From: Myotis daubentonii
Lineage: Eukaryota; Chordata; Mammalia; Chiroptera; Vespertilionidae
Direction of reading: 5' to 3'
NCBI RefSeq assembly: GCF_963259705.1
Contig: NC_081842.1
Span: forward strand, 89,696,433 to 89,760,432
DNA: 64,000 nt
Shown: piece by piece, positions 1-11,377 of the stretch
Numbering within the stretch: the stretch's first letter is position 1
Layout of the letters: each line of letters opens with the position of its first letter
Notes under the pieces: model-generated
The model's input: only the letters and a program-made list of their open reading frames with translations
Databases searched by the model: none
What the model was told of the DNA's origin: nothing
Made by a program: the position numbers and the translations under genes

Positions 1-115
1 GGGGTGCCGCACCCTGTCACACACAGAGCCGCAGGGTGATCAGGCAGTTTGGGCGCTGCCCCGAGTCACGCTGATCACGGTGCTGAGAGGCATATTACCC
101 TTTTACTATATAGGA
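1..115 (-). mobile_element. HeliBat composite, unit 2 (cut by window edge)
   Basis: Reverse-strand Helitron sequence whose 5' terminus (TCCTATATAGTAAAAGGG read on the minus strand) lies at 115. The body has the same 'cacagagccgcagggtgatcag' type repeat seen at 45.4-46.5 kb. It is joined directly to the next unit at 116, as at four other loci in the window. The 3' part lies outside the window. Confidence 0.85.
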
Positions 116-751
116 TAGAGGCCTGGTGCATGGGTGGGGCTGGCTGGATTGCCCTGAAGGGTGTCCTGGATCAGGGTGGGGGTCCCCACTGGGGTGCCTG
201 GCCAGCCTGGGTGAGGGGATGATGGCTGCTTGCAGCTGGTCACACACCCTTCAGGGTGGGGGTCCCCACTGGGGTGCCTGGCCAGTCTGGGTGAGGGGAT
301 GAGGGCTTTTTTCAGGCTGGCGGGTGACTGAAACTCCCAACTGCTCCTTTTTATCTTTTATTTTTTTTATTCTGGGCCAGCTTTAGCTCTGGCTCCAGCT
401 CTGAGGCCTCTACTGCTGAAAGCAGGTATCTGGTTTGTTTGGGTTCTATATTTGAAACAATGTATAACTCCAGCTCTGAGATCCCGGCTGTCTGAAAGCA
501 GGTTTCTGGGGTTTTGTTTAGCTTCTGTATTTGTTACAATGTTTCAAACTGCAAGCTCAGAGGCCGGCAAGGCAGGCGAGGAACATTGGTTCCCTCCATC
601 ACTGAAGCAAGCAAGCCTCATGTTAGCTTCCACATGCCTGGCTGCTGGCTGCCATCTTGGCTGGCAGTTAATTTGCATATCGCCTTGATTAGCCAATGGG
701 AAGGGTAGCGGTCATATGCTAATTACCATGTTTCTCTTTTATTAGGTAGGA
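116..751 (-). mobile_element. HeliBat composite, unit 1
   Basis: Non-autonomous Helitron unit in reverse orientation. On the minus strand it starts TCCTACCTAATAAAAGAG at 751 and ends ...GCACCAGGCCTCTA at 116. Inside are the ATTGGCTAATC / ATGCAAAT / AAGATGGC 5' module near 642-700 and two copies of a 'ccccactggggtgcctggcca' segment. There is no coding capacity. The 3' end lacks the left arm of the usual hairpin. Confidence 0.87.
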
Positions 752-820
752 TTAGCATCAGTAATGTAATTTTTACACCTTTATATGACAGCTTGAAAGG
801 AAATTACAATTTTTATAAAA

Positions 821-1020
821 CTAATAGTGACCCAGTGCATAGATTCGTACACATTCAAAGGAAATTAATTAGAAGAAATATTTTAATATCACTATTTGCC
901 CTCTCTCTATAATAGAAGTGTCAACTAAATTCATGATCGATAATGACAGATCTAAACACATGCATGCGATTAGTACCAGTAAGAGCTTTATATGTATCAC
1001 ACATGCAAGAGTCAACTTAG
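821..1020 (-). mobile_element. Older, diverged HeliBat 3' part
   Basis: The start resembles a decayed reverse-complement Helitron 3' end (tagtgacccagtgcatagattcgtacac for TAGTGGCCCGGTGCACGAATTCGTGCAC). The following ~100 bp is the reverse complement of 7350-7450, so both are copies of one family. The 5' limit is unclear because a (CT)n/(TA)n run follows. Confidence 0.6.
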
Positions 1021-1056
1021 ACTCTCTCTCTCTCTCTCTCTGTATATATATATATA
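1021..1056. repeat. (CT)n then (TA)n microsatellite
   Basis: A simple-sequence run lying directly against the CTAG terminus of the Helitron at 1057. Confidence 0.9.
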
Positions 1057-1392
1057 CTAGAGGCCTGGTGCACATAAATTTGTGCACTTGGGGGGAAGGG
1101 GGGGTCCCTCAGCCCGGCCTGTGCTCTCTCGCAGTCTGGGACCCCTGGGGAGATAACGACCTGCTGGCTTAGGCCTGCTCCCGGGTGGCAGAGGGCAGGC
1201 CCAATCCCTAGGTGCAGCCCCTGGTCAGGCTCAGAGCAGGGCCGATTGGGGAGTTGGGGCACCACCCCTGTCATACACAGAGCAGGGCCGATCAGGGTGC
1301 TGCCCCCTGTCACGCTGATCCCTGTGCCAGGAGGCCTCGCGGCTCTGCTGATCCAGGTCCTGGGAGGCATATTACCCTTTTACTATATAGGA
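1057..1392 (-). mobile_element. HeliBat composite, unit 2 (short form)
   Basis: Begins CTAGAGGCCTGGTGCACATAAATTTGTGCAC read on +, the reverse complement of a Helitron 3' terminus with intact hairpin and CTAG. The 5' end of the unit is at 1392, joined without spacer to unit 1. Only one or two copies of the internal ~60-bp repeat are present, so the unit is ~335 bp against ~1.3 kb at 45.3 kb. Confidence 0.9.
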
Positions 1393-2029
1393 TAGAGGCC
1401 TGGTGCACGGGTGGGGGCCAGCTGTTTTGCCCTGAAAGGTGTCCTGGATCAGGGTGGGGTCTCCACTGGGGTGCCTGGCCAGCCTGGGTGAGGGGATGAT
1501 GGCTGTTTGCAGCTGGTCACACACCCTTCAGGGTGGAGATCCCCACTGGGGTGCCTGGCCAATCTGGGTGACGGGCTGAGGGCTGTTTTCAGACTGGCAG
1601 GTGACTGAAGCTCCCAACCGCTCCTTTTTTCTTTTTTTTAAATTCTGGGCCAGCTTTAGCTCTCAGGCTCCAGCTCTTAGGCCTCTGCTGCTGAAAGCAG
1701 GTTTCTGGCCTTTGTTTACCTTCTGTATTTGAAATAATGTTGCGATCCTACTGGCTAAAGCCCGGCGACTAACGCAGGTTTCCTGGGTTTTGTTTAGCTT
1801 CTACATTTGTAACATAGTTGCTTAGAGTTGTAGCTCAGAGGCCGGCAGCGGCAGGCAGGGAACATTGGAGTCCTCTGTCACTGAAGCAAGCAAGCCTCAT
1901 GTTAGTTTCAAGCTGCCTGGCTGCCGGCTGCCATCTTGGCTGGCAGTTAATTTGCATATTGGCCTGATTAGCCAATGGGAAGGGTAGCGGTCATATGCTA
2001 ATTACATGTTTCTCTTTTATTAGATAGGA
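1393..2029 (-). mobile_element. HeliBat composite, unit 1
   Basis: Same structure as 116-751. Its 5' end is TCCTATCTAATAAAAGAG at 2029 (minus strand) and its 3' end GCACCAGGCCTCTA at 1393. The CCAAT/octamer/YY1-like module lies near 1920-1982. No ORF with known motifs. Confidence 0.9.
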
Positions 2030-2041
2030 TATATATACACA

Positions 2042-2694
2042 CTAGTGGCCTGGTGCACGGAATTCGTGCACGGGGGGAGGGTGTGTTCCTCATCCTGGCC
2101 TGCACCTTCCTCAATTTGGGACCCCTTGAAGGATGGCCTACTGCCAGTTTACGGGGATCGGGCTTAAACCAGTAGTTGGACTTCCCTCTCACAATTTGGG
2201 ACTGCTGGCTCCTAACCGCTCAACTGCCTGCCTGCCTGATTGCCTCTAACCACTATGCCTGCCAGCATTCTCGCCCCAACTGCCCTCCCCCGCTGCCAGC
2301 CTGCTTGCCCCCAAATGTCCCCCCGCCAGCCTGATCACCCCAAACTGCCGCCCCTGCTGGCCTGTTCACCCCTACCTTCCCTCCCCACTTGCCTGCTCAT
2401 CCCCAACTGTCCCCCTGCTGGCCTGCTCACTCCAAACTGCCCCCCTGCTATCCTGATCACCTCCAACTGACCCCCACTGATGGCCTTCTTGCCCCCAACT
2501 GGCCCCCTGCTGGTCTGCTTACCCCCAACAGCCCCGCCCCCCACCAGCCTGATCCCCCACAACTGCCCTCCCCTCTTGGCCTCTAACTGCCTCTACCTCG
2601 GCCCTCCACCATGGCTTTGTCCAGAAGAACATCTGGAAGGTCTCCTGGAAGGTCTCCCAGTCTAATTAGCATAGTACTCTTTTATTAGTATAGA
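2042..2694 (-). mobile_element. HeliBat type B with ~30-bp internal repeats
   Basis: Starts CTAGTGGCCTGGTGCACGGAATTCGTGCAC (reverse complement of a 3' end with palindrome). It ends with the 5' terminus TCTATACTAATAAAAGAG (minus strand) at 2694. The middle (2220-2580) is a degenerate tandem repeat of ~30 bp around 'ctggcctgctcaccccaactg', which gives spurious proline/leucine-rich ORFs on both strands. Confidence 0.9.
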
Positions 2695-3390
2695 TACATT
2701 TGTCTGTAAATATGATTATGATTGCAGATATGAGTAGGACAAGGTAAAATTTTATAGAATGGGACTTTTATTACAGATGGTTTTCCATGTATGCATTTTT
2801 TCTAAAGAAGTAAAAATTACTTCAAAAAATGTTTCAGGAAGACTTTGAGAAATTTACAGTATCTGCTTTTCTTCCAAGAAAGTTGTCACTTTTATGCCAG
2901 AGTGAGAATTATTTGTATGCTTTGTATGTCAGCATTGGGCCACTGTGACTGGGGGGCACTTAGCTTGACTTGAGAGTAATTATCTTGCTCACTGGCTGGG
3001 AGGGAGGGTGTGTGGCAGAGGAGATAAATACTAGGTTCTGGATTATTCATAGGTTGCTGACTTTCTGGATTGATTGTGTAAGTCCCTCCTTTTATTGATG
3101 TCCACCTTCTATTGACAGACATCTATCCTGGGAGAGAAATGAGATGAAACTCTCTTTCTTTTCATTGTAAATAGCATTTGAATTCCTAAGGTGTGATAAG
3201 GCCACCAGCCATCCACAGTCAAGGTACACATTTTCATGGAGGATGTTCTCACTCTTGAATAAATTAAAACAATTTTTTTCTTTTAATTTAAACTTTCTTC
3301 TATAACTGTTTTCTTGTTACTTAAAAGCTAGTTTTTGTGAAACTATTTCCAAAGCTTTTCAAGCTGTATATATCCTTGGAATGAATTTAT
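2695..3390. other. Unique AT-rich DNA, no gene seen
   Basis: No coding or RNA signal and no repeat family that I recognise. Confidence 0.5.
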
Positions 3391-3403
3391 AAATAAGAAT
3401 TGA

Positions 3404-3649
3404 GCCCGGCCGGTGTGACTCAGTGGTTTAGTATCGACCTATGAACCAGGAAGTCACAGTTTGATTCCAGGTCAGGCCACATGCCCGGGTTGTGGGCTTG
3501 ATCCCCAGTACGGGGCATGTAGGAGGCAGCCGATCAATGATTCTCTCTCATCATTGATGTTTCTATCTCTCTCCCTCTCCCTTCCTCTCTGAATCAGTAA
3601 GAATATATTTTAGAGAGAGAGAGAGAGAAAGAAGAGTATATATGTTTGT
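3404..3649 (+). mobile_element. Ves SINE
   Basis: tRNA-derived SINE of vesper bats: head gcccggccggtgtgactcag (pol III A-box region), a B-box-like gtttgattcc, the 'gtaggaggcagccgatcaatgattctctctcatc' body and a pyrimidine-rich tail region followed by (GA)n. Imperfect flanking duplication aaataagaattga (3391-3403) / aaataagaaaaca (3650-3662). Confidence 0.92.
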
Positions 3650-3662
3650 AAATAAGAAAACA

Positions 3663-4459
3663 TGTATTTGATGCTCTTAGAAAGTCTTATTTTCTTTCAT
3701 TAAAACTTGTGCAGTATAGGGAACCCCATAGATTCTATTAATTTGAAGAAAGTTAGAGGGAAAGGTACTAATTCAGAGTTCCTTGGGAAAATGTGTCACT
3801 TATATATTTTTTATGTTTATTTTTTTAAATCAAAAACTGAAATATTTTATATTCAGAAAATATATTTGGATCTAAATATCTTGTATAATTTTAACCCTAA
3901 AATATCAATTTAAATATTTTTAAAATGGTTGGGATGTTTGTTTGTTTTTAAATAAGTTAGGTTACTAGAGTTCTACATGTTACTGGATCACCTGGGGTAA
4001 TTTTCTGATTGGAAAATTAAGAATTATAGTCAGAGGGGAGGACATGAGATTTTTAAAGAACATATTCAATTTACTTTAGAAGCCGAACCTCTTATCATGT
4101 GACTTGTTTTGTATGTTTGTTAAACTATATTATCACATAAGCATTGCTGCTATTGGGACAAACAGTGACAGTTGATTCGGGTTATTTGAATGTCCATTGT
4201 CTGTTTTAATTTGTATGTTCGTTTTGACTCTGTCATATGCTCAAACTTCAGTGGAAGTCATGAGAACCTAGTATTTTTGTCTGCTCCCTCCTTTACGTTG
4301 GAAATATTTTTTTTTACTCAGAGGGACCTTAACTTTGATGTGAGGGATTGTTTCCATTGCCAACTGTTTTCTTCCTTGCCAAGTAAGAGAGTTGTGAACT
4401 CTTCAGTGATGCCTTCCCTGGGATATTTGCAGATGTGGTTGGGAAAAGTCATTTCATCC
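3663..4459. other. Unique DNA, no gene seen
   Basis: AT-rich. Short ORFs here (for example 4190-4522) have no recognisable domain. Confidence 0.45.
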
Positions 4460-4951
4460 CCGACCTTTGCATGTCAGGTGCCGGGGTGCTGCCTTGCCTG
4501 TGCCCCAGCTCTCCAATGGTGATGCAGCTCTCTCTCACTTTGATCGCCATGGTGACCAAGGGGCCACAGGTGAGGCGGCACCCCTGGGGCCCCGGGGGTG
4601 CCATGCATGCGGTCCGGCTTTCCAATGGCGATCATCGGCTGGGGTGGGGGTGGGCAAAGGGGGCCCCGGTTCTCTGATCCAGGGCAGGGGGGCAGGGCAA
4701 AGGCAGCCCCCAGGGCCTCCTTTGCCCTTCCCCCAGTCTCTTGCCTGCTTCCTGGATTTCTGATCACTGTTCTTCCATCCTTCCCCTTTTGCCTCCCATC
4801 ATTGCGCCTATGTATGCAAATTAACCGCCATCTTTGTTGGCGGTTAACAGCCATGTTTCTTGGCAGTTAATTTGCATATCACCCTGATTAGCCAATGGGA
4901 AACATAGCGAAGGTATGGTCAATTACCCTTTTTGTCTTTTATTAGATAGGA
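4460..4951 (-). mobile_element. HeliBat, 3' end not found
   Basis: A clear 5' terminus (minus strand TCCTATCTAATAAAAGAC at 4951), with gattagccaatggg, atttgcat and a repeated 'gccatctttgttggcggtta' segment. The interior is GC-rich and differs from the other units (4460-4760). No CTAG plus hairpin is seen at the left side, so the element is truncated or the left part is non-Helitron sequence. The left limit is a guess from base composition. Confidence 0.7.
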
Positions 4952-4969
4952 AATATATATATATATAGT

Positions 4970-5439
4970 AAACTTGTTTAATTAGACCTGCTTTCTGATT
5001 TAGCTAAACTTTTTCCAGCCCAGTGAAGCACTGCAACTTCTCTTTCAGGTAATTGTCAGCAACACTCAATAAATATCAACACAAAGCAGATTATTATTGT
5101 AGATCACACAGGGAGAACAAAGGGTAAAAATTTAATTGCAGCAGTGTTTGACTATATTCTGCGCAGTGAGAAAACCTGAAGTCATTTTCAAGGTCTACAA
5201 TTTCTTACTTTTCAGTCGGGTCAAGTTTCTAAGCTTTCTAAATTTCCCTTTTCCAGCTAATGAAAAGAAAGTAGGATTCCACTGAGTCTCCTACCTACCT
5301 ACTCCAGAACTTCTGTAAGGATCAGATGAGATGAGGCACAGGAAAACACTTCACAGACATTTGGTTAAATTGTGAAATGTTTGCATCTGACTATAAAGCA
5401 AGTCATGTTCCTGGGCTGAAGAAACTGCAAGGAGGCTAG
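4970..5439. other. Unique DNA, no gene seen
   Basis: No coding, RNA or repeat signal recognised. Confidence 0.4.
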
Positions 5440-5784
5440 TTGTTGCTAGGGAGAGGAAGCTGGGTGTTGCTACATGACGTCATTACCCTATGCCCACAGT
5501 GACAGCTTCCAGGCTGGGGTGGGCTGTGGGCTGCATTTTGCACCATGGGGTCTCAGAAGCATTGGCTGCGATTTGGTGGGCTGTTGCTCTGGGGTGGTGA
5601 CGGGGCCTGTGTCCCACTTGGGGGAAGCCAAGTGTAACTTTGTGGATGCCAGGTCTGTGGTGTTATTTCTCTGTGTGTCAAGGCAGCTCCTGCATTGAGC
5701 ATCTGCCCACTGGTGGTCAGTGTGCATCATAGCAACCAGTTGGATGGTCGGGCACTTAGCATATTAGCCTTTTATATATATAGA
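5440..5784 (-). mobile_element. HeliBat type C, 5' part
   Basis: The right end matches the family 5' region (gcagctcctgcattgagcatctgccc.. ggtcagtgtgcat.. gcatattagccttttatatatata). The left part (5440-5690) is GC-rich and specific to this copy. No clear 3' hairpin/CTAG, so the left boundary is approximate. Includes a CTCF-like motif at 5703-5716. Confidence 0.7.
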
Positions 5785-6894
5785 TATAAGGTGGGTAAAA
5801 TGCACATTTTGATAGTAGATAATCTTAATAAACATTATCTGTGGAAAGCTATAGTGTGCTTATAAAAATTCTAAAAGTAAAACTGTAAATAGATTATTAA
5901 AATTGTGCAATTTTTTTCTAAGATCATAGCAAAAATAATTATAATCACTAATAAGTTGAAAAGGAGAAGTGAAAGCACTGACCTGCCATTTTCCACTTCA
6001 TGCTGACAGCACAGAATCTTATTCATAGGCACCAGATAGGCTCGCTCCTATTTGAAGCAGGTATTGTATCAGCAGCGTTTCATTTATATTGAAAAGGTCT
6101 ACTGTATTTTAGTAATTATGCATAGAAATTAATGCCATCCAATATATCATACTTTATTTGAAATAATAACTGTCTGGTACTAAAAACATAATGTATTTCT
6201 AAAAATCTTTGGTATCTTAGTTATTTTTATGGTACCTTTATTCCAAAGTTGTTAGCAATTTTCACATCATTTAAAAAGTAATAAAGAATTACTCTACATA
6301 TAGAACTGATTTACATAGGTCAAAATGTAGTTGCTAATAAACATGACCTTATTAGGCATATCACAAGGAGAAAACAAGTGAAATTTTCCCTGTAAAAAAA
6401 TACATTATCAAACCCAAGGAAGCACAATATTGTCTTGGTAGACATCAGACTGGTTAGTGAACATCCTAACCAATGCCATCTAGTCCTCAGGAAGCAGCCC
6501 TTAACCATTCTAGCAATACTAGTCACTCATAGATATGTTTTGCCAAGGCAAAGTCACAAATTTTTCACTTTTGGGTAAAGCAATGAGTACTTTTATACAA
6601 TATACTTTCAAAATTGAAAGAAAATTAACACTACTCTTTAAATATAAAGCACTTTAGTTTACCTCATTACATAAAATGTACAATTATTTAAAAGTAATTT
6701 AGCTTTAAAAATAGAATAATAGCTGACAAAGCTATGGAAAATGATATTCTAACCTAAGGGTGGTATAAATGAAGTTGGTACAACTTGATCTATTTGTTTT
6801 TTCTGATTATAATATCATTTTTTACCATATAAATAATATATAAAAAGATCTAAAATAACCTTTAAAATACATGAATTTCTATGAGGCCTATATG
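5785..6894. other. Unique AT-rich DNA, no gene seen
   Basis: No ORF with recognisable domains and no repeat family recognised. Confidence 0.5.
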
Positions 6895-7457
<563 letters not shown>

Positions 7458-7466
7458 TATATATAT

Positions 7467-8089
7467 TCTATCTAATAAAAGAGAAAGATGGTAACTGGCG
7501 TACAACCGCTACCCTTCCCATTGGCTAATCAGCGAGATATGCAAATTAACTGCCAGCCAAGATGGCGTCCGGCAGCCAGGCAGCTTGAAACTAACATGAG
7601 GCTTGCTTGCTTCAGTGAGGGAGGACTCCAACGTTCTCCGCCTGCCTTGCCGACCTCTGAGCTTGAAGTTTAAGAAACATTGTAACAAATATAGAAGCTA
7701 AACAAAACCCCAGAAACCTGCTTTCAGCCAGCCGGGATCTCAGAGCTGGAGTTATACATTGTTTTGATTATAGAACTGAAACAAACCAGATAAATTCTTT
7801 CAGCAGCAGAGGCCTCAGAGCTGGAGCCAGAGCTAAAGCTGGCCCAGAATAAAAAAAAAAAAAAGGAGCAGTTGGGAGCTTCAGTCGGCCTGAAAACAGC
7901 CCTCATCCCCTCGCCCAGACTGGCCAGGTACCCCAGTGGGGACCCCCACCCTGAAGGGTGTGTCACCATCTGCAAACAGCCATCATCCCCTCATCCAGGC
8001 TGGCCAGGCACCCCAGTGGGGACCCCCACCCTGATCCAGGACACCCTTCAGGGCAAACCAGCCGGCCCCACCCATGCACCAGGCCTCTA
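7467..8089 (+). mobile_element. HeliBat composite, unit 1
   Basis: Starts TCTATCTAATAAAAGAG. Contains ATTGGCTAATC, ATGCAAAT (7539-7546) and AAGATGGCG (7559-7567), then the 'gaaacctgctttcagcc' body and two 'tggccaggcaccccagtgggga' segments. Ends GCACCAGGCCTCTA, directly joined to unit 2 at 8090. The 3' hairpin left arm is missing. Confidence 0.9.
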
Positions 8090-9003
8090 TCCTGTATAGT
8101 AAAAGGGTAATATGCCTCCCAGACCCGGGATAAGCGGAGCTGAGAGGCCTCCCAGCACCAGGATCAGCGTGACAGGGGGCAGCGCCAAACCCCCCTGATC
8201 ACCCTGTGGCTCAGTGTGTGACAGGGGGCAGGGCCACAACCTCCCTATCTGCCCTGCTCTGTTCATGACAGGGGAAGGCGCCCCAATCCCCTGATCAGCC
8301 CTGCTCTGTGCCTGATAGGGGGAGCTCCCAAACCGCCTGATCACCCTGTGGATCTGCGTGTGACAGGGTGCGGCGCTTCTACCCCCTGATCGGCCCTACT
8401 CTGTGTGTGACAAAGTGTGGCGCCCCAACCCCCCCCCCCCACATGGGCCCTGCTCTGTGTGTGACGGGGTAGAGCCATAACCTCCCCATCGGCCCTGCCC
8501 TGAGTGTGACAGGGGGCGGTGCCCCCTCCCCTATCGGCCCTACTCTGTGAGTGACATGGGGGAGCTCCTCAACCCCCTGATTGGCCCTGCTCTGTGCATG
8601 ACAGGGTAAGGAGCCCCAACCCCCCTGATGGGCCCTGCTCTGTGCGTGACAGGGAGTGGCGCTGCTACCTCCCCATCGACCCTACCTTGAGTGTGACAGG
8701 GGACGGTGCCCCAACCCCCCACTCGGCCCTACCCTGAGCATGACTGATGGTGGCATCGCAACCTCCCAATCTCCCCTGCTCTGTGCCTGACAGGTGAAGG
8801 CACCCCAACTCCCCAATCGGCCCTGTTCTGAGCGCCACCAGGGGCTGCACCTAGGGATTGGGCCTGCCCTCTGCCACCTGGGAGCAGGCCTAAGCCAGCA
8901 GGTCGTTATCTCCCGAGGGGTCCCAGACTGGGAGAGGGCACAGGCTGGGCTGAGGGACCCTCTCCCCCCCCAGTGCACAAATTTTTGTGCACCGGGCCTC
9001 CAA
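8090..9003 (+). mobile_element. HeliBat composite, unit 2
   Basis: Starts TCCTGTATAGTAAAAGGGTAATATGCCTCC. Contains ~11 copies of a ~60-bp repeat (cctgatcggccctgctctgtgtgtgacagggg...). Ends with the hairpin GTGCACAAATTTTTGTGCAC and CGGGCCTCCAA, the terminal CTAG being mutated. Confidence 0.9.
8160..8830 (+). repeat. ~60-bp tandem array inside HeliBat unit 2
   Basis: Repeating core 'cccctgatcggccctgctctgtgtgtgacaggg'-like units with variation between copies. The same array recurs at 16190-16930 (+) and 45440-46530 (-). Long antisense ORFs here are only repeat translations. Confidence 0.88.
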
Positions 9004-9041
9004 TATATATATATATTACATTCAAGCCATATATGTTTATA

Positions 9042-9228
9042 CTAGAGTTGGCCACCCGTGTCTGCCACCAACAACTGGTTTCCCATTCACCACTGAGCAA
9101 TTGGAGCCTGCCTGCCAGGGGAAGGGCCTGAGTGGTTAGCCAGCAGGACCTGATCAGGCAATCAGGGCCTGCAGGCTGGGGGCAGCTCCTGCATTGAGCG
9201 TCTGCCCCCTGTTGGTCAGTGTGTATTA
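9042..9228 (-). mobile_element. HeliBat type C fragment
   Basis: Begins CTAGAGTTGG and carries the type-C segment ggcagctcctgcattgagcgtctgccccctgttggtcagtg, with a CTCF-like motif at 9202-9215. The 5' terminus is replaced by TA-rich sequence. Incomplete. Confidence 0.65.
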
Positions 9229-9260
9229 GCTGTATATATAACTATATACATATATAAACA

Positions 9261-9698
9261 TCCTATATAATTAAAGGGTAATATGCAAATTGACCCTAAT
9301 GGGAAAATGACCAGAACGACTGCTGGACCAGTCACTATGAGGCACACTGACCACCTCTCAGTCCCTTTCCCTGCTGGCAGGCTCCGATCGCCTAATGACA
9401 AATGGGGAACTGGGGGTGGGTGGCAGGAGATGTGGGCAGTGCCAGGCCAAGGCCCCCACCCCGCTGGTTGCCCCACACACAGAGGGCAACCTGCAGTGGG
9501 GGTGGGGCTGTCAAGCGGGCAGGATTGACTGACCTCTTGGTCCCTTCCCCTGGCTGTCAGGCAGCCATCACCCGATGGCAAAAGGTAAATGGGGGATGGG
9601 TGGTGGGGGGGGGGCAGGGCAGCCGGGAAGATGGCCTTGATCACAGACCAAGCCTAGGGATCGTACCCTCACATGAATTTTGTGTACCGGGCCTCTAG
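9261..9698 (+). mobile_element. HeliBat type C, complete termini
   Basis: TCCTATATAATTAAAGGGTAATATGCAAATTGACC start and a 3' end ...CATGAATTTTGTGTACCGGGCCTCTAG. The interior has two related halves (gcaggctccgatcgcctaatgacaaa.. and gtcaggcagccatcacccgatggcaaa..). Non-coding. Confidence 0.9.
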
Positions 9699-9819
9699 TA
9701 TACATAATATATGATGATCAAGTTTTTAACCTGACATTCTATCAAAAACAATTTTATATCATTACTTTTTGCTTCAATATTATTTTATTGGATATAAAAT
9801 ATATAATTTTGAACTTCAA

Positions 9820-10036
9820 GAGAAGGCAGATGTGGGTAGGTGGGTGGGGAGTGATTAATGGGGAACTTACATGCCTATATGCATAGCCCATGGCCACAGG
9901 CAATAGAGTGTGAAGGCCTTGGAGGGTTGTGTGTGGGGTTGTTGAGGTCAATGAGGGAAAAACAAACAAACAAAGGGGACATCTGTAATACTTTCAAAAA
10001 TAAAGATAAATTAAAATATATATATATATTTTTTTT
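9820..10036 (+). mobile_element. Bat L1 3' UTR, 5'-truncated
   Basis: Sense-strand L1 3' end: 'gaacttacatgcctatatgcatagcccatggccacagg', a G-rich run, then 'acatctgtaatactttcaaaaataaagat' and an A/T-rich tail with an AATAAA signal. The same segment occurs at 59810-59975 (+), 24003-24300 (-) and 54968-55150 (-). The next Helitron sits in its tail. Confidence 0.75.
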
Positions 10037-10365
10037 TTTTTTGAGGCCCGGTGCATGAAATTCGTGCACTGGGGATGGTGGGGGGTCCCTTAGCCCAGCT
10101 TGTGCCCTCTCCCAGTCTGGGACCCCTCCCTCCTTACCACCCACCTGCTTGCTGCTTCGTACCACTTGGCTTGCTGCTCCTTAGTGCTGCCACAAAGGCT
10201 CTTGCAACCACCGCTGCACTCGCCAGCTGCCCTGGCCCCTGCTGTGGGTCGGAGCTCCTCTGCTACAGCAAAGGTTTGGATTCCATTCTGCCAGGGCACC
10301 TACTTAGGTTTTGGGTTGATCCCCATTTGGGGCTGACTGCTGCTCAGGAAGTGACTGAGGACCGT

Positions 10366-10507
10366 GTGCTCTAGTCATTCGGTGGGGAGCTGGGTTCCAT
10401 TGCCAACCTGGCCCACTCTGATCCCCACTACCCCTGCTCCTACATCAAGGAGGACTTCAACTATGGCAGCTGCATGGCCTCCGCCAGCATACACATCCGC
10501 ATGGGTA
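10366..10507 (+). pseudogene. Captured exon-like fragment in a Helitron (gene not identified)
   Basis: A reading frame on + encodes ...[41 protein letters not shown]. Its composition is protein-like, with spaced Cys and aromatic residues, unlike the repeat-derived ORFs around it. It begins just after an in-frame stop within ctctag, which could also be read as a 3' splice site, although the pyrimidine tract is weak. It ends at cgcatgg|gtaggt, a plausible 5' splice site. Upstream and downstream look intronic. I do not recognise the parent gene. As a lone exon inside a transposon it is unlikely to make a protein, though exonisation is possible. Exon limits are inferred only from these motifs. 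Confidence 0.5.
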
Positions 10508-10904
10508 GGTCACCCTCTCCGTGGTTCTCCAGGCGTGGCTGCTGCACAGTCGCCCCAGAGGCAGATTTCCGGGTTCCCAGAGAGAGAGTCCTCCACGCTG
10601 GAATCCCAGGGAGAGCTGGGTTGGAGGGAAAGCACTTCGCCTGAAGCAGAGCACCCGTCCTGTGCAGGGCTTGCAGGGTTTGTGTCTCTGATCCTACCCC
10701 CAGCAGCTCAGTGCCATGGTGGCAGGGCTTGGGTCTGCTGGGTTCCAGGCTCTCCTGTGTGTTGTGTCTCTCATCCGGCCTCCAGCAGCCCCAGCACCGC
10801 AGTGGCTGGCCTTGGGTCTGCTGGATGGCGGGCCTGCATGTTTGTGTCTCTGATCGGGCCCCCAGCATCCCCTGCAAGAATAGGGCTTCATCGGGAGGAT
10901 CGTG

Positions 10905-11180
10905 CCACCAAGCCCCGCCGCCCAGGGCTGCACACGGGGGTCCCGGCAGCCCAGGGCTGCACATAGGGGTCCCGCCACCCAGGGCCACACACGGGGGTCC
11001 TGGCTGGGGGCAGGGCTTAGGCGGCTTGTTCGCGCTGCCAAGCCCTGCCACCCAGGGCTGCACATGGTTATCCCGACTGGGAGCGGGGCTTAGGTGGCTC
11101 ATACACACCTCCAAGCCCAGCCACCCAGGGCCACACACAGGGGTTCTGACTGGGAGCGGGGCTTAGGCGGCACACAGGGG
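10905..11180 (+). repeat. Short GC-rich direct repeats
   Basis: Six or so copies of a unit around 'cacccagggctgcacacgggggtcc', longer copies adding 'ggctgggagcggggcttaggcggct'. Lies within the Helitron at 10040-11334. Confidence 0.75.
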
Positions 11181-11332
11181 CCCAGATGGCGGCTCGCGCT
11201 GGCCCGCCCTGCCTGTAGTATGCAAATTAGCTGCCATCTTTGTTGGCGATTAATTTGTATATCATGCTGATTAGCCAATGGGAGGTGTAGCAAAGGTATG
11301 GTCAATTACCATGTTTGCCTATTATTAGATAG

Positions 11333-11334
<2 letters not shown>

Positions 11335-11373
<39 letters not shown>
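11335..11373. repeat. (TA)n microsatellite
   Basis: Pure TA run directly after a Helitron 5' end. Confidence 0.93.

Positions 11374-11377
<4 letters not shown>

Larger units (their letters stand above)
10040..11334 (-). mobile_element. HeliBat carrying an exon-like segment
   Basis: Complete Helitron in reverse orientation: 3' terminus at the left (ttgaggcccggtgcatgaaattcgtgcac, CTAG decayed) and 5' terminus TCCTATCTAATAATAGGC (minus strand) at 11334, with the usual ATTGGCTAATCA, atacaaatt and AAAGATGGCA near 11228-11280. The middle is unlike the other copies: an exon-like stretch on the + strand at ~10366-10507, then GC-rich DNA with 'gcccagggctgcacacggggg' repeats (10910-11180). Best read as a HeliBat that picked up host DNA. 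Confidence 0.85.

Noticed and set aside
2240..2665. Pro/Leu-rich ORFs on both strands
   Set aside because: They come from the ~30-bp tandem repeats of a type B Helitron.
8090..9003. CRISPR-like regularly spaced repeat
   Set aside because: The ~60-bp units are tandem without unique spacers, and lie inside a Helitron in a mammalian genome.
10364..10966. 200-codon + ORF overlapping the captured exon
   Set aside because: It runs in another frame than the exon-like peptide and consists of GC-rich, repeat-like sequence (APTSRRTS.. GLHTGVPAAQG).
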